The position numbers and the translations under genes were made by a program. From contig OX291547.1 of the NCBI GenBank assembly GCA_946406115.1, positions 439,001 through 503,000 of the forward strand: a DNA stretch of 64,000 nt. Reading direction: 5' to 3'. This document shows positions 10,266 through 22,737 of the stretch, piece by piece (the first letter of the stretch is position 1; each line of letters opens with the position of its first letter). This DNA is from Apoda limacodes (Eukaryota > Arthropoda > Insecta > Lepidoptera > Limacodidae). The notes beneath the pieces were generated by a model that saw nothing but the letters and a program-made list of their open reading frames with translations, did no database searches and was not told where the DNA came from.

Positions 10266-11255
10266 CGAGTAGATGATTCATTCCCGAACCCGTTGCTGTA
10301 ACAAATGTAAATATTCCGATGACCGCCGACAGTGGAACAATTGCGTAATTTGCTGAAGCAACTGATAACGCGATAACCGATTGACTGAAATATTGATGAA
10401 GAGGTATTCAGGTAAAGAGGTTAAGGGACTACCAACAAGAAATGGCCTGGAGTTAGCGCTTCCAGCACACCGCTTCGACATGGCAAAATCCCGTTTGCAA
10501 TTCCTCAAATGTGAGGACCATTTCACCAATACGATTTCACGAAGGATAGCCGGGAGGATCAAAAATCCAAGTCACGTTCCTTTTAGACAACTCCGAATCA
10601 ATATACGTGTGATTGTCCGACAAAAACTGAAGGACTTCCTTCAGATAGCTATCTCCACCCTTGAAGTTTGTGCCACAGTCCGAGCGAATCAAGTGTCGAG
10701 TCCACGCCGACTGACAAACCGCGACAGATATGCGACAAAGGCCTCCGTAGAGGCTGAAACGAGCTCCAGATGCACAGCCTTGGAAAACAAACAAACGAAG
10801 ACGCATAAATAGGCCTTAACCTGTCGGGCATTGCGAACACTTGACGTCTTTACCGAAAACCCAACCTTAGCGAAAGTTCGAGCGGGCCGGACACGATCGG
10901 AAACAAAGTCCCCCATTTGTGGCTGGGTCAAGGTTCCCTTTATCCTATAACAAGGGATACATTTAAAAATAACGCTCCGAGCTGCTCGTCTGGCGGACAA
11001 AATCCAATAGTCTCACTGCAGAAAAGCCAGCAATGCATTGAGACCAGTATGACAATTCCTAACATGGCGCTCCCTGATCAGCAACTCAACAAAATGACCG
11101 CTCTTATGCAACAAGAGAGGATGCCGAGCCCCATAGGGCAATTCTGAGTTGCGAAGCCTACTACCCATTCGCAAAAACTCCCGACTCGTCGAGAAACAAA
11201 TTAAGACGAGCAAGGCTTCCCCGCAATTTGCCGTTCTCTGAACGGAGAAGACCAA
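10266..11255 (-). pseudogene. BEL/Pao pol fragment (integrase region)
   Basis: Minus-strand pieces in different frames join into a BEL/Pao pol C-terminal half. RMGSRLRNSELPYGARHPLL and LLIRERHVRNCHTG (11255-11013) give the zinc-binding HHCC part. Next comes SVIFKCIPCYRIKGTLTQPQ and an integrase core with AYLCVFVCLFSKAVHLELVS (10950-10740), then IRSDCGTNFKGGDSYL and VTWIFDPPGYPS (10740-10537). The end reads NSRPF, SPLTSLPEYL and VNRLSRYQLLQQITQLF, the typical C-terminal BEL stretch. Integrase inserts element cDNA. At least four frameshifts and the loss of the third acidic block make it a dead fragment; RT, RNase H and LTRs are not seen. Confidence 0.88.
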
Positions 11256-12121
11256 TATAACAGTCGAACACAGGTGAGGAGGGCATCCTGACCCTCTTCA
11301 GGAGACAAGACTTAATACTTCTCAGTATTTTGAACAGACAGTACTTTCATTGTACCCTTTGTTTTAAAAAATTTAGTCGGGAGTGTTTATTTCTCATTGT
11401 TCCCAGAAGTGCAAAGTGTAAACGAACTTATGTTTTCGTTCCTGTTCTATAACACACTTGCATAACACTTATATGATACTATGGTGTCAACCAAAGGCTA
11501 CGCTAGCACACAAAATGATGAATTTACCATATTATAGCTTTGTCATTTCTACAAATTCAAACCTTATATAAATAGAGTTGTTTTTCGTGACCATGTTAGT
11601 GGTAAATATTGTTTATATTCGAAGGAACGGAGTCAAGAGGGGTACAGGGGGTGTATTGAACTAGGTGGCAACTTATAACAAGGTTTTATTGTTCTGATAT
11701 TTTTTTCCTTTGTTGTAGACGAGTTAGGGGAGAGGAGGGGGTGAGGCGTATAACAGCGCATATACCAATTTATACTGGTTGTATAATTGGGACCATTTAG
11801 AATTACCACACGAATATGTCTTCTGTTTCGAACGTGTGGGATCATAATGTTGTGATCGTAAGGTCTAAAATTGCTTACGGTTTTATGGAGAGATGATTTT
11901 CTGGAGGGCTTTTATATAAACAAAAAAGGTCGGAGCCAGAATTTAATATTGAACTAAGAAACAAAGAATTTTCTTGTGTAAAGTGCATTTTTCCACGGCT
12001 TTACAGTGGGGATTGACTCCAAAGGCTTTGTGGAAGATTGAGAAGAGAACTTCAGTACAGAGACGGTCAGACTATCGATGAGTTTAGACGTCTAGTATAA
12101 TACGGGAAATTGTCAGGTTGT
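11256..12121. other. Non-coding stretch
   Basis: No protein domain recognised on either strand. Short minus-strand frames here (for example 11633-11845) look like chance. Sequence near 12000-12100 could be part of an LTR or gag of another retroelement, but I cannot support a family. Confidence 0.3.
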
Positions 12122-12480
12122 TTTGGTTTGTTAATCAATACTGTAAGAAATTGATTATTAGTGATGAATACATAAACTGTCTTTTTTTTATATTTTGCAA
12201 TTAGATACTTTTTTGTGTTGTGCTTGTGCATTTCATGTTTTTAATATTTATAATGGAAAATGTCCTTCTATGCTAGGGAGGGCATTTTCCAACATTTTAA
12301 GTGGACGCTGTAAGAGAAAGGGAGAAAAAAAATGCCCTTGCTGAGTTTCTTGCCGGTTCTTCTCAGTACAAGGTCTCCCGCCCTAAAGACTTACGAACCG
12401 ATGGCGTAGTGACATTCATAAGTGCTCAATTATTGTAGCCTAAACTGAATAAAATGATATTGAATATTGAATTGAATTTT
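12122..12480 (+). mobile_element. LINE 3' end, second TTGAAT-tailed copy
   Basis: This matches 8291-8623 almost throughout, including the GAGTTTCTTGCCGGTTCTTC block (12343-12364), ACGAACCGATGGCGTAGTG and the end CCTAAACTGAATAAAA, then a TTGAAT-rich tail. It is longer at its 5' side by an insertion of TGATGAATACATAAACTGTC. It lacks the long flanking repeats seen around the other copy. No coding sequence remains. Confidence 0.8.
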
Positions 12481-12792
12481 GAATATTCTCGTGAGATCGT
12501 AGAGCTTGCGCGTTGAGCGATTCGAGAAATCAGCCCGTCCGTCGAGGATTGAAAAGTGTCTTAATTTAGTTATTTTAAAAACAGTGAAAAACGAAACAAG
12601 GTACACAGATTCTATTATTATATAAACTAAAAGTTTCATTTATGTTACGGACGGACAGCAACAGTGACGTTGCACCGTCGACATGCCCGCGAAATATGAA
12701 TTATTATAATAATTATTGACTACGCAACTAGTTTTATCAAAACTCAAAGTTGCTAGTTCCTGAAAATGTCACGGCTTCTGTGGAGCTACTTA

Positions 12793-14833
12793 CTTACTTA
12801 CGTGGACATCTTTTTTCACCCCTGTATGGGCAAAAATAGGTACGGGTGTCGAGTTAAATAAACATACGTTTTATCCCATGACCCGGGCGAGTCTCGAGGG
12901 TGAGCGCACCCTCGGTAATGTTTTACAGAGGTCCTACTTTTCAGGCCCGCTGTCAGCATATTGGTGGTCACTTTGTGAAAGTGGCGAAGAGGAAAAAAAA
13001 CAAAAACAATAGTACAAACGAAAAAATGTTTAAAACTGAGATAAAACGAAAGTGGAGAATAAAAATAACGAAGGTGATATTAAACCAAAAAACTAACTAC
13101 CATAAGATAAGAGCCCGGCTAGTTTTTGGGCGGGATTAGCTCCCTAGGGAGAGGTCGGCCTTCAGGTGGATGGGCGTATAACGGCGCAATGCCCTTAGGT
13201 GTGGATGTCCGCCATGTCAAACAGCCGGGCAGCCAGTCTGGCGATAAACTCACCTATAGGCTCTGCCTTTGTGTCCCTAGCAATTGTGTCGTTGCGGACG
13301 AACATAATTATCCTCAGCGATTTGTTTTGCACAACTTGGATCTTTTTCTTTTTAGTGGCGGACAGCAATGCGTACCAAGTCGGTGCGGCGTACGTCAAAC
13401 GGGACCTCACATAAAGCTTGTATAGCCGGACTTTAGTTTTAAGCGGCAGGTCAGATTAAAAAAAAAGGCCTTAAGGCCGCCCTGGCGCCGACTGCTCTGG
13501 CTGCCGCTTGCTCGACCATTTTGGTCATGCGCAACCTGCGGTCGATAACGCAGCCAAGGTATTTCACACTGCTCTGCCACTCAATTACCTGTCCGCGGAA
13601 TACAAGCTCCTTATAGGTAATAGTCTCTGTTGGCCGGTTAAGATGGCTGCCGTTTTTGAGGCGTTTACTGCTATCCTCCACTTGTCAAGCCAGCACGGGA
13701 GGATATTCAAAAATGATTACTTCTAAAACCAAACTGTTCTGGCCTTAGATTGATAAAAGGTGATACCTTTTTCAATAAAAGACGTTCGAACAGTTTGGCT
13801 ATGTTAGAAAGTAAAGTAATCGGGCGATAATGCTCTAGTTTCTGGCGGCTCTTGCCAGGCTTCGGTATGACAATAATTTTGCCTGTCCTCCAGGTCGTGG
13901 GAAAGAAACCTGTGCGCAGGATCCCGTTAAAAATACGGGTTAAGGCCACAAGACCTTTTCTAGGCAACATTAATAGGGCCGCGTTCGGAATTCCGTCAGG
14001 GCCGGGGGATTTCTTTTTATTTAAATAACAAATAAATTTTTTGACCTCCTTAAGGGAGATAAAATCATCACCTTTAAGTGGGTCGATAGGACTAGTAAGG
14101 ATCTGTTGTATACGCTCCTCAACCAATGCTGTATGGGCATGGTCGACAATGGGATTGGGCCTAAATTGGTCCTCGAAGTGGTCCGCCAGTAAGCCCGCGC
14201 GTTCCTCAGCTGAGTACAGACGGTTACCTAGCGTGTTTACAAAGGGGTGTATGGGTGCAGGGGTGCTGGTCATACAGCGAGCTAAGCGATATAAAGCGGT
14301 ATCGTTATCGCTGGCCTTTGAGATTGTGTTATCCCAAGACCATTTCTGATAAGCTGAAATTTGGTTCGATAGATCACTACCTAACTTATTCAGCTCTTTT
14401 TTAATTGTTGGGCAACGGGTTCGGCACCACAGTTTGCGAAGCTCTCGTTTTTGGCTAAGTTTACTACGGAGATGTGCCGGTAGTAAACTTTTCCTCGAGG
14501 ATGACTTGGCAGACGTGGTGCACTGAGCAACTGCGGAGGAGATAGCAGAAGTAAGTGACTGTGTGGCTGTTTCCACTTCCTGTGGGGTAGACAGGCCACC
14601 GGGAGGGAGTTTAAATGAGCTCAGTAATTATTGGTATTTTGTCCAGTCCGTGAAGTTCTTCATTGGTGGTAAAGGTTTATCCCTAATAGAAACTTCGAGG
14701 GCCAGTAAAATTGGAAGGTGTTGCGAATCGATGTCATGGAGGGTTTCTAAAGAGATGGGCCAGTTAATATTACGGGCTAGTGCTATGTCTAGTACGTCTG
14801 GTTGAAATGAGTCCTGAGAGGGATAATGAGCTA
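12793..14833 (-). mobile_element. Jockey-like LINE, copy 1, 5' truncated
   Basis: On the minus strand the order is the endonuclease end (14833-14640), the linker and RT N-terminal half (14576-13707), then a jump directly to the RT C-terminal part (13681-13195) and a 3' UTR down to about 12793. The 3' UTR (GACATC, ACGGGTGTCG, a CCCGGGCGAGTCTC stretch) matches that of copy 2, so both belong to one family (family A). The 5' end is cut inside the endonuclease. It lies immediately 3' of copy 2 in the same orientation. Confidence 0.88.
13195..14833 (-). pseudogene. Jockey-like pol, RT core deleted
   Basis: The 289-codon frame 14576-13707 contains the linker and RT blocks SPGPDGIPNAALLMLPRKGL, PTTWRTGKIIVIPKPGKS, YRPITLLSNIAKLFERLLL and RPEQFGFRSNHF. 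Upstream sequence gives the endonuclease end PDVLDIALARNINW. In copy 2 the next part carries the FDRVWH and YADD motifs; here it is missing. Sequence jumps from FGFRSNHF to DKWRIAVNAS and the thumb region (VKYLGCVIDRRLRM, RSRLTYAAPTWYAL). The loss of motifs A-C removes the catalytic aspartates. The protein would have copied element RNA at the target site; this copy could not. Confidence 0.88.
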
Positions 14834-15269
14834 CGTGTTGACATCTTCTTTACCCCTGTCGGGTAAAAGAGGTACGGGTGTCGGGGTAAGGACTGACGTT
14901 TTACTCCATGACCCGGGCGAGTCTCGTGGGTGGATCCACCCACGGTGATTTTATAGAGAGGGCCTACTTTTCAGGCCCCCTGCTAACATAATGGCCACTT
15001 ATAAGCGGCGAAGAAGGAATCAACAAAACCAAAACAGAATAAATAAAACAAAAATGAAAAGAAATACGAAAAAATTTCGAAAAAGTACGAAAAAAAAATT
15101 TGAAAACATAAAAACATTAAAAACAATTTTGTAGCAATTTTAACAGTGTAAAACGAATCAAAAGGCTTAGTTTTTTGGGGGAATTAACTCCCTAGGGAGA
15201 GGTCGGCCTTCCGGTGGACGGGCATGTAACGACGAAACGACATAAACGAGCGCGGGTGAATAATCGTTT

Positions 15270-17792
15270 CTACAAACCAGATATGAACTCTACGAGTGCC
15301 TCGGTTTTGGTGTCTCTAGCGATGGTGGAGTTGCGGACGTAGCGTCCCGCGCCGGTGATTAATCTCAGCGACTTGTTTTGGACAACCTGAAGCTTACGTT
15401 TGCTGGTAGAAGATAGAAGCCCGTACCAAGCAGGGGCTGCGTAGGTCAGTCTCGACCGTATATACAACTTGTACAGGCGAATTTTAGTTCTGAGTGGCAA
15501 GTCAGAGGAAAGTACCGGTCTAAGGCACGCCCGTGACGCGACCGCGCCTGCTGACACATGGTCTAGCATTTTGCGCATGCGCAAGGGGCGGTCTATAATA
15601 CAACCAAATAGGTACTTTACGCTGGGTTGCCACTCAATAACTTGACCTCGAAACACAAGTTTCGGTGGGAGAAACTTTTGCAGGCCGGTCAGTATTGCTG
15701 CTGTCTTGCTGGCATTAACGGCTATTCTCCACTTGTTCAGCCAGCCAGGCAAAGTGTCCAATAGTCGCTGCATTTTTTTGGCTGCTAAACTAGCTTTATG
15801 GGAGAAGGACATATCGGCGCTATCGTCCGCGTAAAGGGCTAGGATGACGTCTTCAACACCTTCAGCTAGACCGGAGTCACTGAGAGTGGGGATGTCGTTG
15901 GTGAATAACGCATAGAGCAGTGGCGATAGGCAGCTGCCTTGAGGTACCCCTGCTCTAATGGGTTTACATGCTGACTGGTTGTTCTCGACCGAGACATAGA
16001 AGCTTCGTTTGTCCAGAAACGAGGCTATTACTCGCCCGAGCATCGGTGGGATGTCCGTCTCTAACAGCTTGTGTAATAAGCCCTCGTGCCAAACTCGATC
16101 GAAAGCCTTCTCCATATCGAGAAAGACTCCGACTGTGCGCCTGCCCTTGTTTAGCTCGAAGGCCATGTGATGGAGCACTCGTACAAGCTGAAGAGTGGTA
16201 CTGTGGCTGTCTCTGAAGCCAAACTGTTCAGGCCTAAGCTGGATATGCGGGGATATCCTAAGTAACTTTTACAGGCGTTCGAACAACTTGGCTAAATTGG
16301 ACAGCAATGTAATCGGTCGGTAATGTTCTGGACGATGACGATCTTTCCCTGGTTTCGGGAGAACAATGATTTTGCCGATATTCCACGAAGATGGGAAATG
16401 TCCAGTGCGCAGTATCCCATTAAAGATACGGGTGAGTGCCACCAGACCCTTCCTAGGCAGCATAATAATCGCTGTGTTTGGAATCTCGTCGGGACCGGGT
16501 GATTTGCGCTTGTTAAGCTTAGAGGCCTCCTTCCTAACCTCTTTAGGCGAGATAAAATAATCATCTCTGAGTGGTGGGGCTGGGGCCGCGAGAAACTGCT
16601 CTACGCGTTCTGTAATTCCTAACGTGTGGTCAGGGTCGATAATGGGGTTCGGCTTAAATTGGTCCTCAAAGTGGTCCGCAAAAAGTTCCGCGCGTTCCGC
16701 TGCCTAGTAGTGACGGATGCCAGCGGAATCTATAAGAGGGCAAACTGGGGCGGGGGTTTTTGTTATTTGTCGGGCCAAGCGATACAGCGCCGCGTCATCC
16801 TCACAAGCTTTAAATATCACTTGGTCCCACGAATGCTGCCTGTAATTGGCGATTTCTGAACGTAGCTGGGCAACGTGTTTGGCACCAATGTTTACGTAGG
16901 GCCCTCTTTTCTTGAATTTTTGCGCGGAGGTGCGCTGGTAAAATTTGCTTCCCAGAAGCTGTGGCTGAAATTCTGGTTGACTCCCTTAGAGCCTGTGCAA
17001 TGGCAGTTGTGAAAGTACTAACTGCCTCTTCGACTTTTAAGGGAGTGGAAATGCCACCAGCCGGGAGTTGATAGTCCAGCATGGCGCGGTGGAAAGCGGT
17101 TTACCAGCTGCGGACACACCTAAGACCAATAAGATTGGCAGATGCTGAGTGTCAGTGTCGTGGAGGACCTCTAACGACATTGACCAGCTGATCTTGTGGG
17201 CTAAGGCGATGTCCAATACGTCCGGTGCGTGATTGTCCGTAGAGGGGTAGTGCGTTGGGGATCCTGGACCGATGACTAAATAGTTTTTGCTCTCAGCATC
17301 TGCTTTTAGTTCACAACCCGCTTTGGATGAAATTCGTGAACCCCAATGTTGGTGTTTGGTATTAAGGTCACCTAAAATAAGTGTGGGGGTGGCATCGCAA
17401 AAGATATTGTCGATGTCACTTGGATCGAAGGGGGTTGATGGTGGCTTATATGCGGCGAAGACTTTAAGCTTCGCGTTTCCGACCTTTAGTTTTACACCTA
17501 TAGACCGAGTATATGTAAAATGGGGAAGGGGTAGTAATTCGTGAATGAGGTCACGTCTAATTAATACAGCCGTACCCCTGAAGGCCATATTAGCGGGAGA
17601 AATTTCGTCTCGCCTGTAGGTGAAGAAATTTGGAATCCGGAGCTCATTCTCACCTCGAAGTTTCGTTTCGCCCAGTAACACAATGTGAACATCGTGTTCC
17701 TGGACTAACGTTCTAAGGGCGGCTGTCTTGCCGATTATGCCCCCAGGGTTCCAGTACACAATTCTTAATTTAAGGCCCCGATGAGGCCCCAT
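15270..17792 (-). pseudogene. Jockey-like pol (endonuclease + reverse transcriptase)
   Basis: The frame opens at ATG 17792 (MGPHRGLKLRIVYWNPGG) with an APE-type endonuclease: VLLGETKL (Glu), LILGDLNTKHQHWGS (Asp/Asn), PDVLDIAL and DTQHLPI, where the usual SDH is altered. RT follows in pieces: SPGPDEIPN, a G-to-E change from GPDG (about 16500), then IIVLPKPGKD, YRPITLLSNLAKLFERL and, in a 302-codon frame 16178-15270, LDMEKAFDRVWHEGLL, AGVPQGSCLSPLLYALFTND and ALYADDSADMSF. All three RT Asp residues are present. Frameshifts near 17082, 16800, 16560 and 16270-16180 break the ORF. There is no RNase H domain. Confidence 0.9.
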
Positions 17793-17886
17793 TAAATTCC
17801 CACGTAAGAATTGTGGTGAGTTGTGCCAAAACGTTAAAAAGGGCTGGCAGGGGATTTTGGCCGGCAGCTATGGCCTCTATGGCCGC

Positions 17887-20703
17887 GTTTTTCTAACGGA
17901 GACGCAGATATCCTGCCCGGCCGACACATCATACCTTCACTATCCCGGCTACAAACTCGAACACAATTTCATGAGTCGTGCCGGTGTATGTATGTTCGTC
18001 CGGGAGGATATCTGCTGTCGCCGCCTTCATAGCCTTGAAGACAGGGACCCGTCGATATTGTGGGTGCGCGTAGATTACGGCGGCCACACTTGTATCTATG
18101 CGTGCCTATACAGGTCTCATAGCGGTGACACGGACGTAACTCGACTCTTCACGCACCTGAGTTTGACGACTGACAAAGTTCTAGAGCAATATCCCACAGC
18201 AGAACTAGTTATTTTGGGAGACTTTAACGCCCACCATCGCGAGTGGCTCAGTTCTCGAACCAATAACTATGCTGGGATATCTGCTCACGAATTTGCTCTG
18301 ACCTATGGATTCTCTCAGCTGGTACTTTCTCCAACGAGAATACCAGATATAGAGGAACATACGAGCTCCTTACTGGACCTTCTGCTGACTACTCGTCCGG
18401 ACGGATACTCCGTCTCAGTGGATGCGCCTCTTGGCTCCTCGGACCACTGTCTCGTCCGGACTCAAGTGTCATGCACACAACACGATCCTTCTGGGCCAAC
18501 TAATTGGCGTCGTGTGTGGCACTATAAGTCGGCAGACTGGGATGGATTGCGAGAATTTTACGCATCGTAACCGTGGAGGCAGATCTGCTTTAACTCAGAA
18601 GATCCTGACGTCTGCGCAGCCGCAGTCACTGAGACAATCCTTGCTGGTATGGAATGTTTCATTCCTAACCTGCGAGTAGCTGCCGGCGTCAAAAAACGAC
18701 CGTGGTTTAATAGGTCTTGCAGAGAAGCTAAAATTCTTAAGCAAACTGCGTATGAGGCTTGGACCACGGCTCGTAATAATAAGGATCCGAATATTTCTCA
18801 GTTAAAACGCAAATTAAATGCTGCCTCGAGGTTCAGTAAGAAAGCAACTGCCAGAGCAAAATTCCAATTCATCGGCAAAATAGGTGGGCGACTTGCGAGC
18901 TATCCTTCTGGGAGTCGTGCTTTCTGGTCGCTTGCCAAAGCTGCCGAAGGGAACTTCTGCCAGTCTTCGTTACCACCACTGCGAAAGACCGATGGTGACT
19001 TGGCCCATAGTGCTAAAGAGAAAGCCGATCTACTGGGCAGTCTCTTTGCCTCGAACTCGAATATGAACGATGAAGGCGCTGTACCACCTACTATACCGTG
19101 GTGCGGTAAGACCATGCCGGAAATCTCCATAACGCAGCGGGAGGTCAGGCGGGCGTTGCTCTCTCTAGACGTTCATAAGTCGAGTGGGCCAGACGGTAGC
19201 AGTGGTGCTTAAGCAGTGTGTTCCTGAGTTATGTCCTGTACTCACGCGCCTCTTCGCGCTTTCCTACCACACTAGGCAATTTCCGTCTTCATGGAAGACT
19301 GCGAATGTGCACCCGGTGCCCAAAAAGGGCGATAGATCAGATCCATCGAATTACAGGCCTATCGCTATTACCTCTCTCCTCTCTAAGGTGATAGAGCGTG
19401 TGATCAACACACAGCTTCTAAGATACCTAGAAGTACACGATCTGGTCAGTGACCGTCAATATGGCTTTCGCCACGGTCGCTCGACTGGTGACCTTCTATC
19501 TCACACACCGATGGGCACTAGCCATTGAGAGTCAGGGGGAGGCATTGGCCATGTAGCCTGGACATAGCGAAGGCTTTCGATCGGGTCTGGCACCGCGGTC
19601 TTCTATCGAAGTTGCCATCTTACGGAGTGCCCGAGGGTTTGTGCAAATGGGTGGCTAGCTTTTTGTCCGGCAGACGCATACGAACCGTAGTTGACGGTAG
19701 TTGCTCTGATAGCATGGACATTAATGCTGGTGTTCCGCAAGGCTCTGTGCTGTCTCCTACGCTGTTTCTACTGCATATCAATGACATGTTGGACATCAAC
19801 AACATACATTGCTATGCAGATGACAGTACTGGAGACGCTTTTTACACGGGTCGTGCAAACATCCCTCGTTCCGTTGTGGAGGAAAACCGCGGAGAACTTG
19901 TGTCTCAAATCGAGACCACACTGTCCCAGGTCTCTGATTGGGGACGGGTAAACTTGGTCCGATTCAACCCTACAAAGACACAAGTGTGCGCGTTCACCGC
20001 TAAGAAAACTCCATTCACTGTAGTCCCACAATTCCAGAACACTCCCCTCTCCATCTCCAAGAGCATTGGGATCCTTGGTGTCGACATCTCCAACGATGTT
20101 CAGTTCCGAGATCATTTACAAGATAAGGTGAAGCTGGCGTCCAAAAAACTTGGTGTACTCAACAGAGCGAAGCAGTACTTCACGTCGGGGCAAAGGTTGT
20201 TACTTTACAAGTCGCAGGTTCGGCCCCATATGGAGTACTGCTGCCATCTCTGGGCAGGTGCACCCGGATACCAGCTTGGCCCTTTTGACTGGGTTCAACG
20301 ACGGGCTGTGAGAATTGTCGACGATTCCAAACTCACTTGCGGTATCGAGCCCTTAAGTCTGAGGAGAGACTTTGCCTCACTGTGTGTGTTCTACCGCTTG
20401 TACAATGGGTTGTGTTCTGAGGAATTGTTCGAAATGATGCCCACGGCTACTTTCTACCATCGCACCGCTCGCCATCGGCAGGGAATTCATTCTCACACTT
20501 TAGAACCTAAATGGTCGCGTACAGTGCGGTTTCAGAGAAACTTCCTCCCGCGAACGCTTAAGTTGTGGAATGAGCTCCCTGCCAAGGTTTTCTGCAAGTA
20601 CTACAGTATGGAGTTCTTCAAGAAAGAAGTTATTGGATTTCTGAAGGGTCGGCAACGCGCAAGTGATACCCCTGGTGTTGCAAGCGTCCATAGGCTACGG
20701 TGA
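17887..20703 (+). pseudogene. Family-B ORF2 (endonuclease + RT), broken
   Basis: Endonuclease: FLTETQIS (Glu), LVILGDFNAHHREWLSS, SLLDLLLTTRPDG and GSSDHCLVRTQ, with the Asp-His pair intact (17887-18570). Linker: ECFIPNLRVAAG, RPWFNRSCREAK and SRAFWSLAKAAEG. RT: SGPDG, then after a frameshift VVLKQCVPELCPVLTRLFAL, PVPKKGDRSDPSNYRPIAIT, RQYGFRHGRSTGD; then a 392-codon frame (19525-20703) with SLDIAKAFDRVWHRGLL, NAGVPQGSVLSPTLFLLHIND and HCYADDSTGDA, ending with the thumb and TPGVASVHRLR. Breaks occur at 18570, 19210 and 19500-19525. The enzyme would nick target DNA and prime cDNA there. Confidence 0.9.
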
Positions 20704-20778
20704 CCGCTTACCATCAGGCGGGCCGTAAGCTTGTTTGCCACCTTAGTGGTATATAAAAAAAAAAAAAAAAAAAAAAAA
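17887..20778 (+). mobile_element. Family-B LINE, copy 1, inserted in Jockey gag
   Basis: A 2.9-kb + strand LINE runs from inside its endonuclease (TTTCTAACGGAGACGCAG) to a 3' tail of about 22 A residues (to 20778). Removing it rejoins the Jockey gag codons in frame (IAAL-N-AAIEA), which fixes both ends. Only GTT appears shared at the ends, so any target duplication is very short. The 5' end is truncated. The tail CCATCAGGCGGGCCGTAAGC followed by TGTTTGCCACC also occurs at 59170-59215 on the minus strand. It is related to CR1/Jockey-type LINEs; I cannot name the clade with certainty. Confidence 0.9.
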
Positions 20779-22737
20779 GTTAAGCGCCGCTATTGCGGCT
20801 CTGGCAACATTTAGTGCACCAGCTTGCATGCGGGGGGGGGGCCTGTGTGTGTAGCATGCCACTAGGGCGGTTTGACGTGGTAGGTTGCGTCTGTTGTTTA
20901 GCGGGCATTTTTGTTATTGTCTGCGCTAACAATGGCTTAGGGGGTTGTGGGGGGTCCGCAAATTGGGGGGGGGCATAAAAATGTATGGGGTGAATTGTAT
21001 GTCCGGTGCTGTCGGAATGTTAGCCGGAACTGTTGTTGTGGGCTGGTGTGCGGATTTTTTACGTCGAGGCCTCTTTTTTTTCCCTCCGAGAGCTTGGGAT
21101 CTATCGGTGGGGGGGTTGGCAGGGGGCATTAAATTTGCGCCGGCAGATAGATCGTACAACGGCTGTAGCTGTTGTAGGGGGGTGGGCGATGGTGGGGGCA
21201 AATTTGTAGCCCGTTGGGCGTTTTTGCGCGGTAGTGGCGGAGCAATAGTCACCCCTTTACGCTTCGCTTCAAGCCTGAGGACTGGACAAGAGCGGCTGTT
21301 GGCTGTGTGCGCTTGCCTGCAATTGGCACATTTTACTGCGACCTTTTGCCGATCGCAGTCTGACGCAGGGTGATCGCCGCCGCAGCGCACACATTTTATC
21401 GGCCGGTGACAGTTTGAAGAAGCATGGCCGAATGCCTGGCATCTATGGCATTGCGCGGGGCCTGGGCGTGAGCGCCATGCTTCTATGGATATGCCAGGCA
21501 TGCTGAGCAACTCATTGAGTGCATACAGCTCTTGTAGCTCGGCGTGAGTGTGCCTGTGCTGCAATTGGGCGTAATAAATGCAGTTAGGTCGACCCCTAAC
21601 TGCTGGGATTTGCCTAACGTGCGACACAGGGAAACTGACAAAGGCGAGGTCCTCAGCTATCTCGTCAAGCGAGATGTCTTGAGGGAGCCCCTTAATGCCT
21701 ATTTTTTGCGGGCGGTCGCTGTCCAAGCTGTAACAGTACCATGAAACGGCACTATCCAGCTTAGACAGCTCGTCTATATAGGCCACTACCGTACGATATT
21801 CCTCTGGCGATTTTGGGAAAAATCGTACCCCTTTGCCAAACGGCCGGGCGTTGGGTGCGTGGCTTATATGGAATGCAGCTTTTTGAGGTGCGTTGACCAT
21901 TGCGCAAGGGACTCAACTTCTATAGGGGGGTGACTATTTTTGTCTTTTTTATTCTCAGTGACACTGGCACATGCTGGCTGAGCGACAGGTTGCGACGACT
22001 GCGCTAGAGCGGGTTGGGAGCCTATTGCTTGCGCGTAAGAGCGTCCACTAGGCGACGTTGACGTCAGGGGTGCAACCGCCTGGGGGGGGGGGTTCTGAAA
22101 TTTCCATCCCTTGGGGTGGGGTGGGGTCTTGGGAAGCCTCTACGGCGGCTTTTGATGTAGACGGCTGGTTGGCGAGAGCCTTTTGCCGATCAGCAATGAC
22201 CTCTCTTGCCTCAAGTCGGGCACGCTCGGCGGGGTCATTCGCTGGGCTGAGAGAAAAGGGTCTCGGCCTAACGTCTCTGCCACGTACCCTAGGGTCTCTC
22301 TGCAGCAGAGGGATTGAGGGCGGGTTCAAATTCCGCGATATTGGCATTGGGGGCATTGGGGGCGTTACCTTAATGGACTGGCTGATGTTACTGCCTTGAT
22401 TAGGCGATGACAATTTCGCGTCCGGCCGGGGAGGGGTGTCCTCAATCGGGGAGAGCATTACCGGAAGGGTGGGGAGGTCTTCATCTCTAAACATTTCGTC
22501 GCCGGTGTCTGAAGCCGAGTAAATTGACGTCTGGGATATGGCCGAGGCCATAGAAGTCCTAGATGGGGGCCGAGAGGGTGGGAACGCGACCGAAAAGGGC
22601 CGGTCCGCGGCTGACATTTCGCCGGTGAATAGATTTCTCGCCACTACGGCGGCGGAGGGTTGAGAGCGTAGCCATACGCCGCGTTTGCGTACGCCACCTC
22701 TGCGTACCGGTGGGGGAGCTGCTACGGAGGGCGGCAT
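20779..22737 (-). pseudogene. Jockey-like gag (ORF1), broken
   Basis: The N-terminal part (22737-22048) is proline- and serine-rich and disordered in appearance. The central frame (21900-20926) reads PFGKGVRFFPKSPEEY, then KIGIKGLPQDISLDEIAEDL, a Pre_C2HC-type domain, followed by three zinc knuckles: CHRCQAFGHASSNC, CVRCGGDHPASDC and CANCRQAHTANSRSC. The C-terminal part is basic (GGKKKRPRRKK). Such proteins bind element RNA and escort it to the nucleus. Frameshifts occur near 22050-21900 and at a G run near 20940. The last piece reads NVARAAIAAL at 20811-20779 and continues beyond the insertion at 17886 as AAIEAIAAGQNPLPALFNVL. Confidence 0.87.

Noticed and set aside
20945..22399. Glycine- and cysteine-rich + strand frames
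   Set aside because: They are antisense shadows of the Jockey gag, whose zinc knuckles lie on the minus strand.
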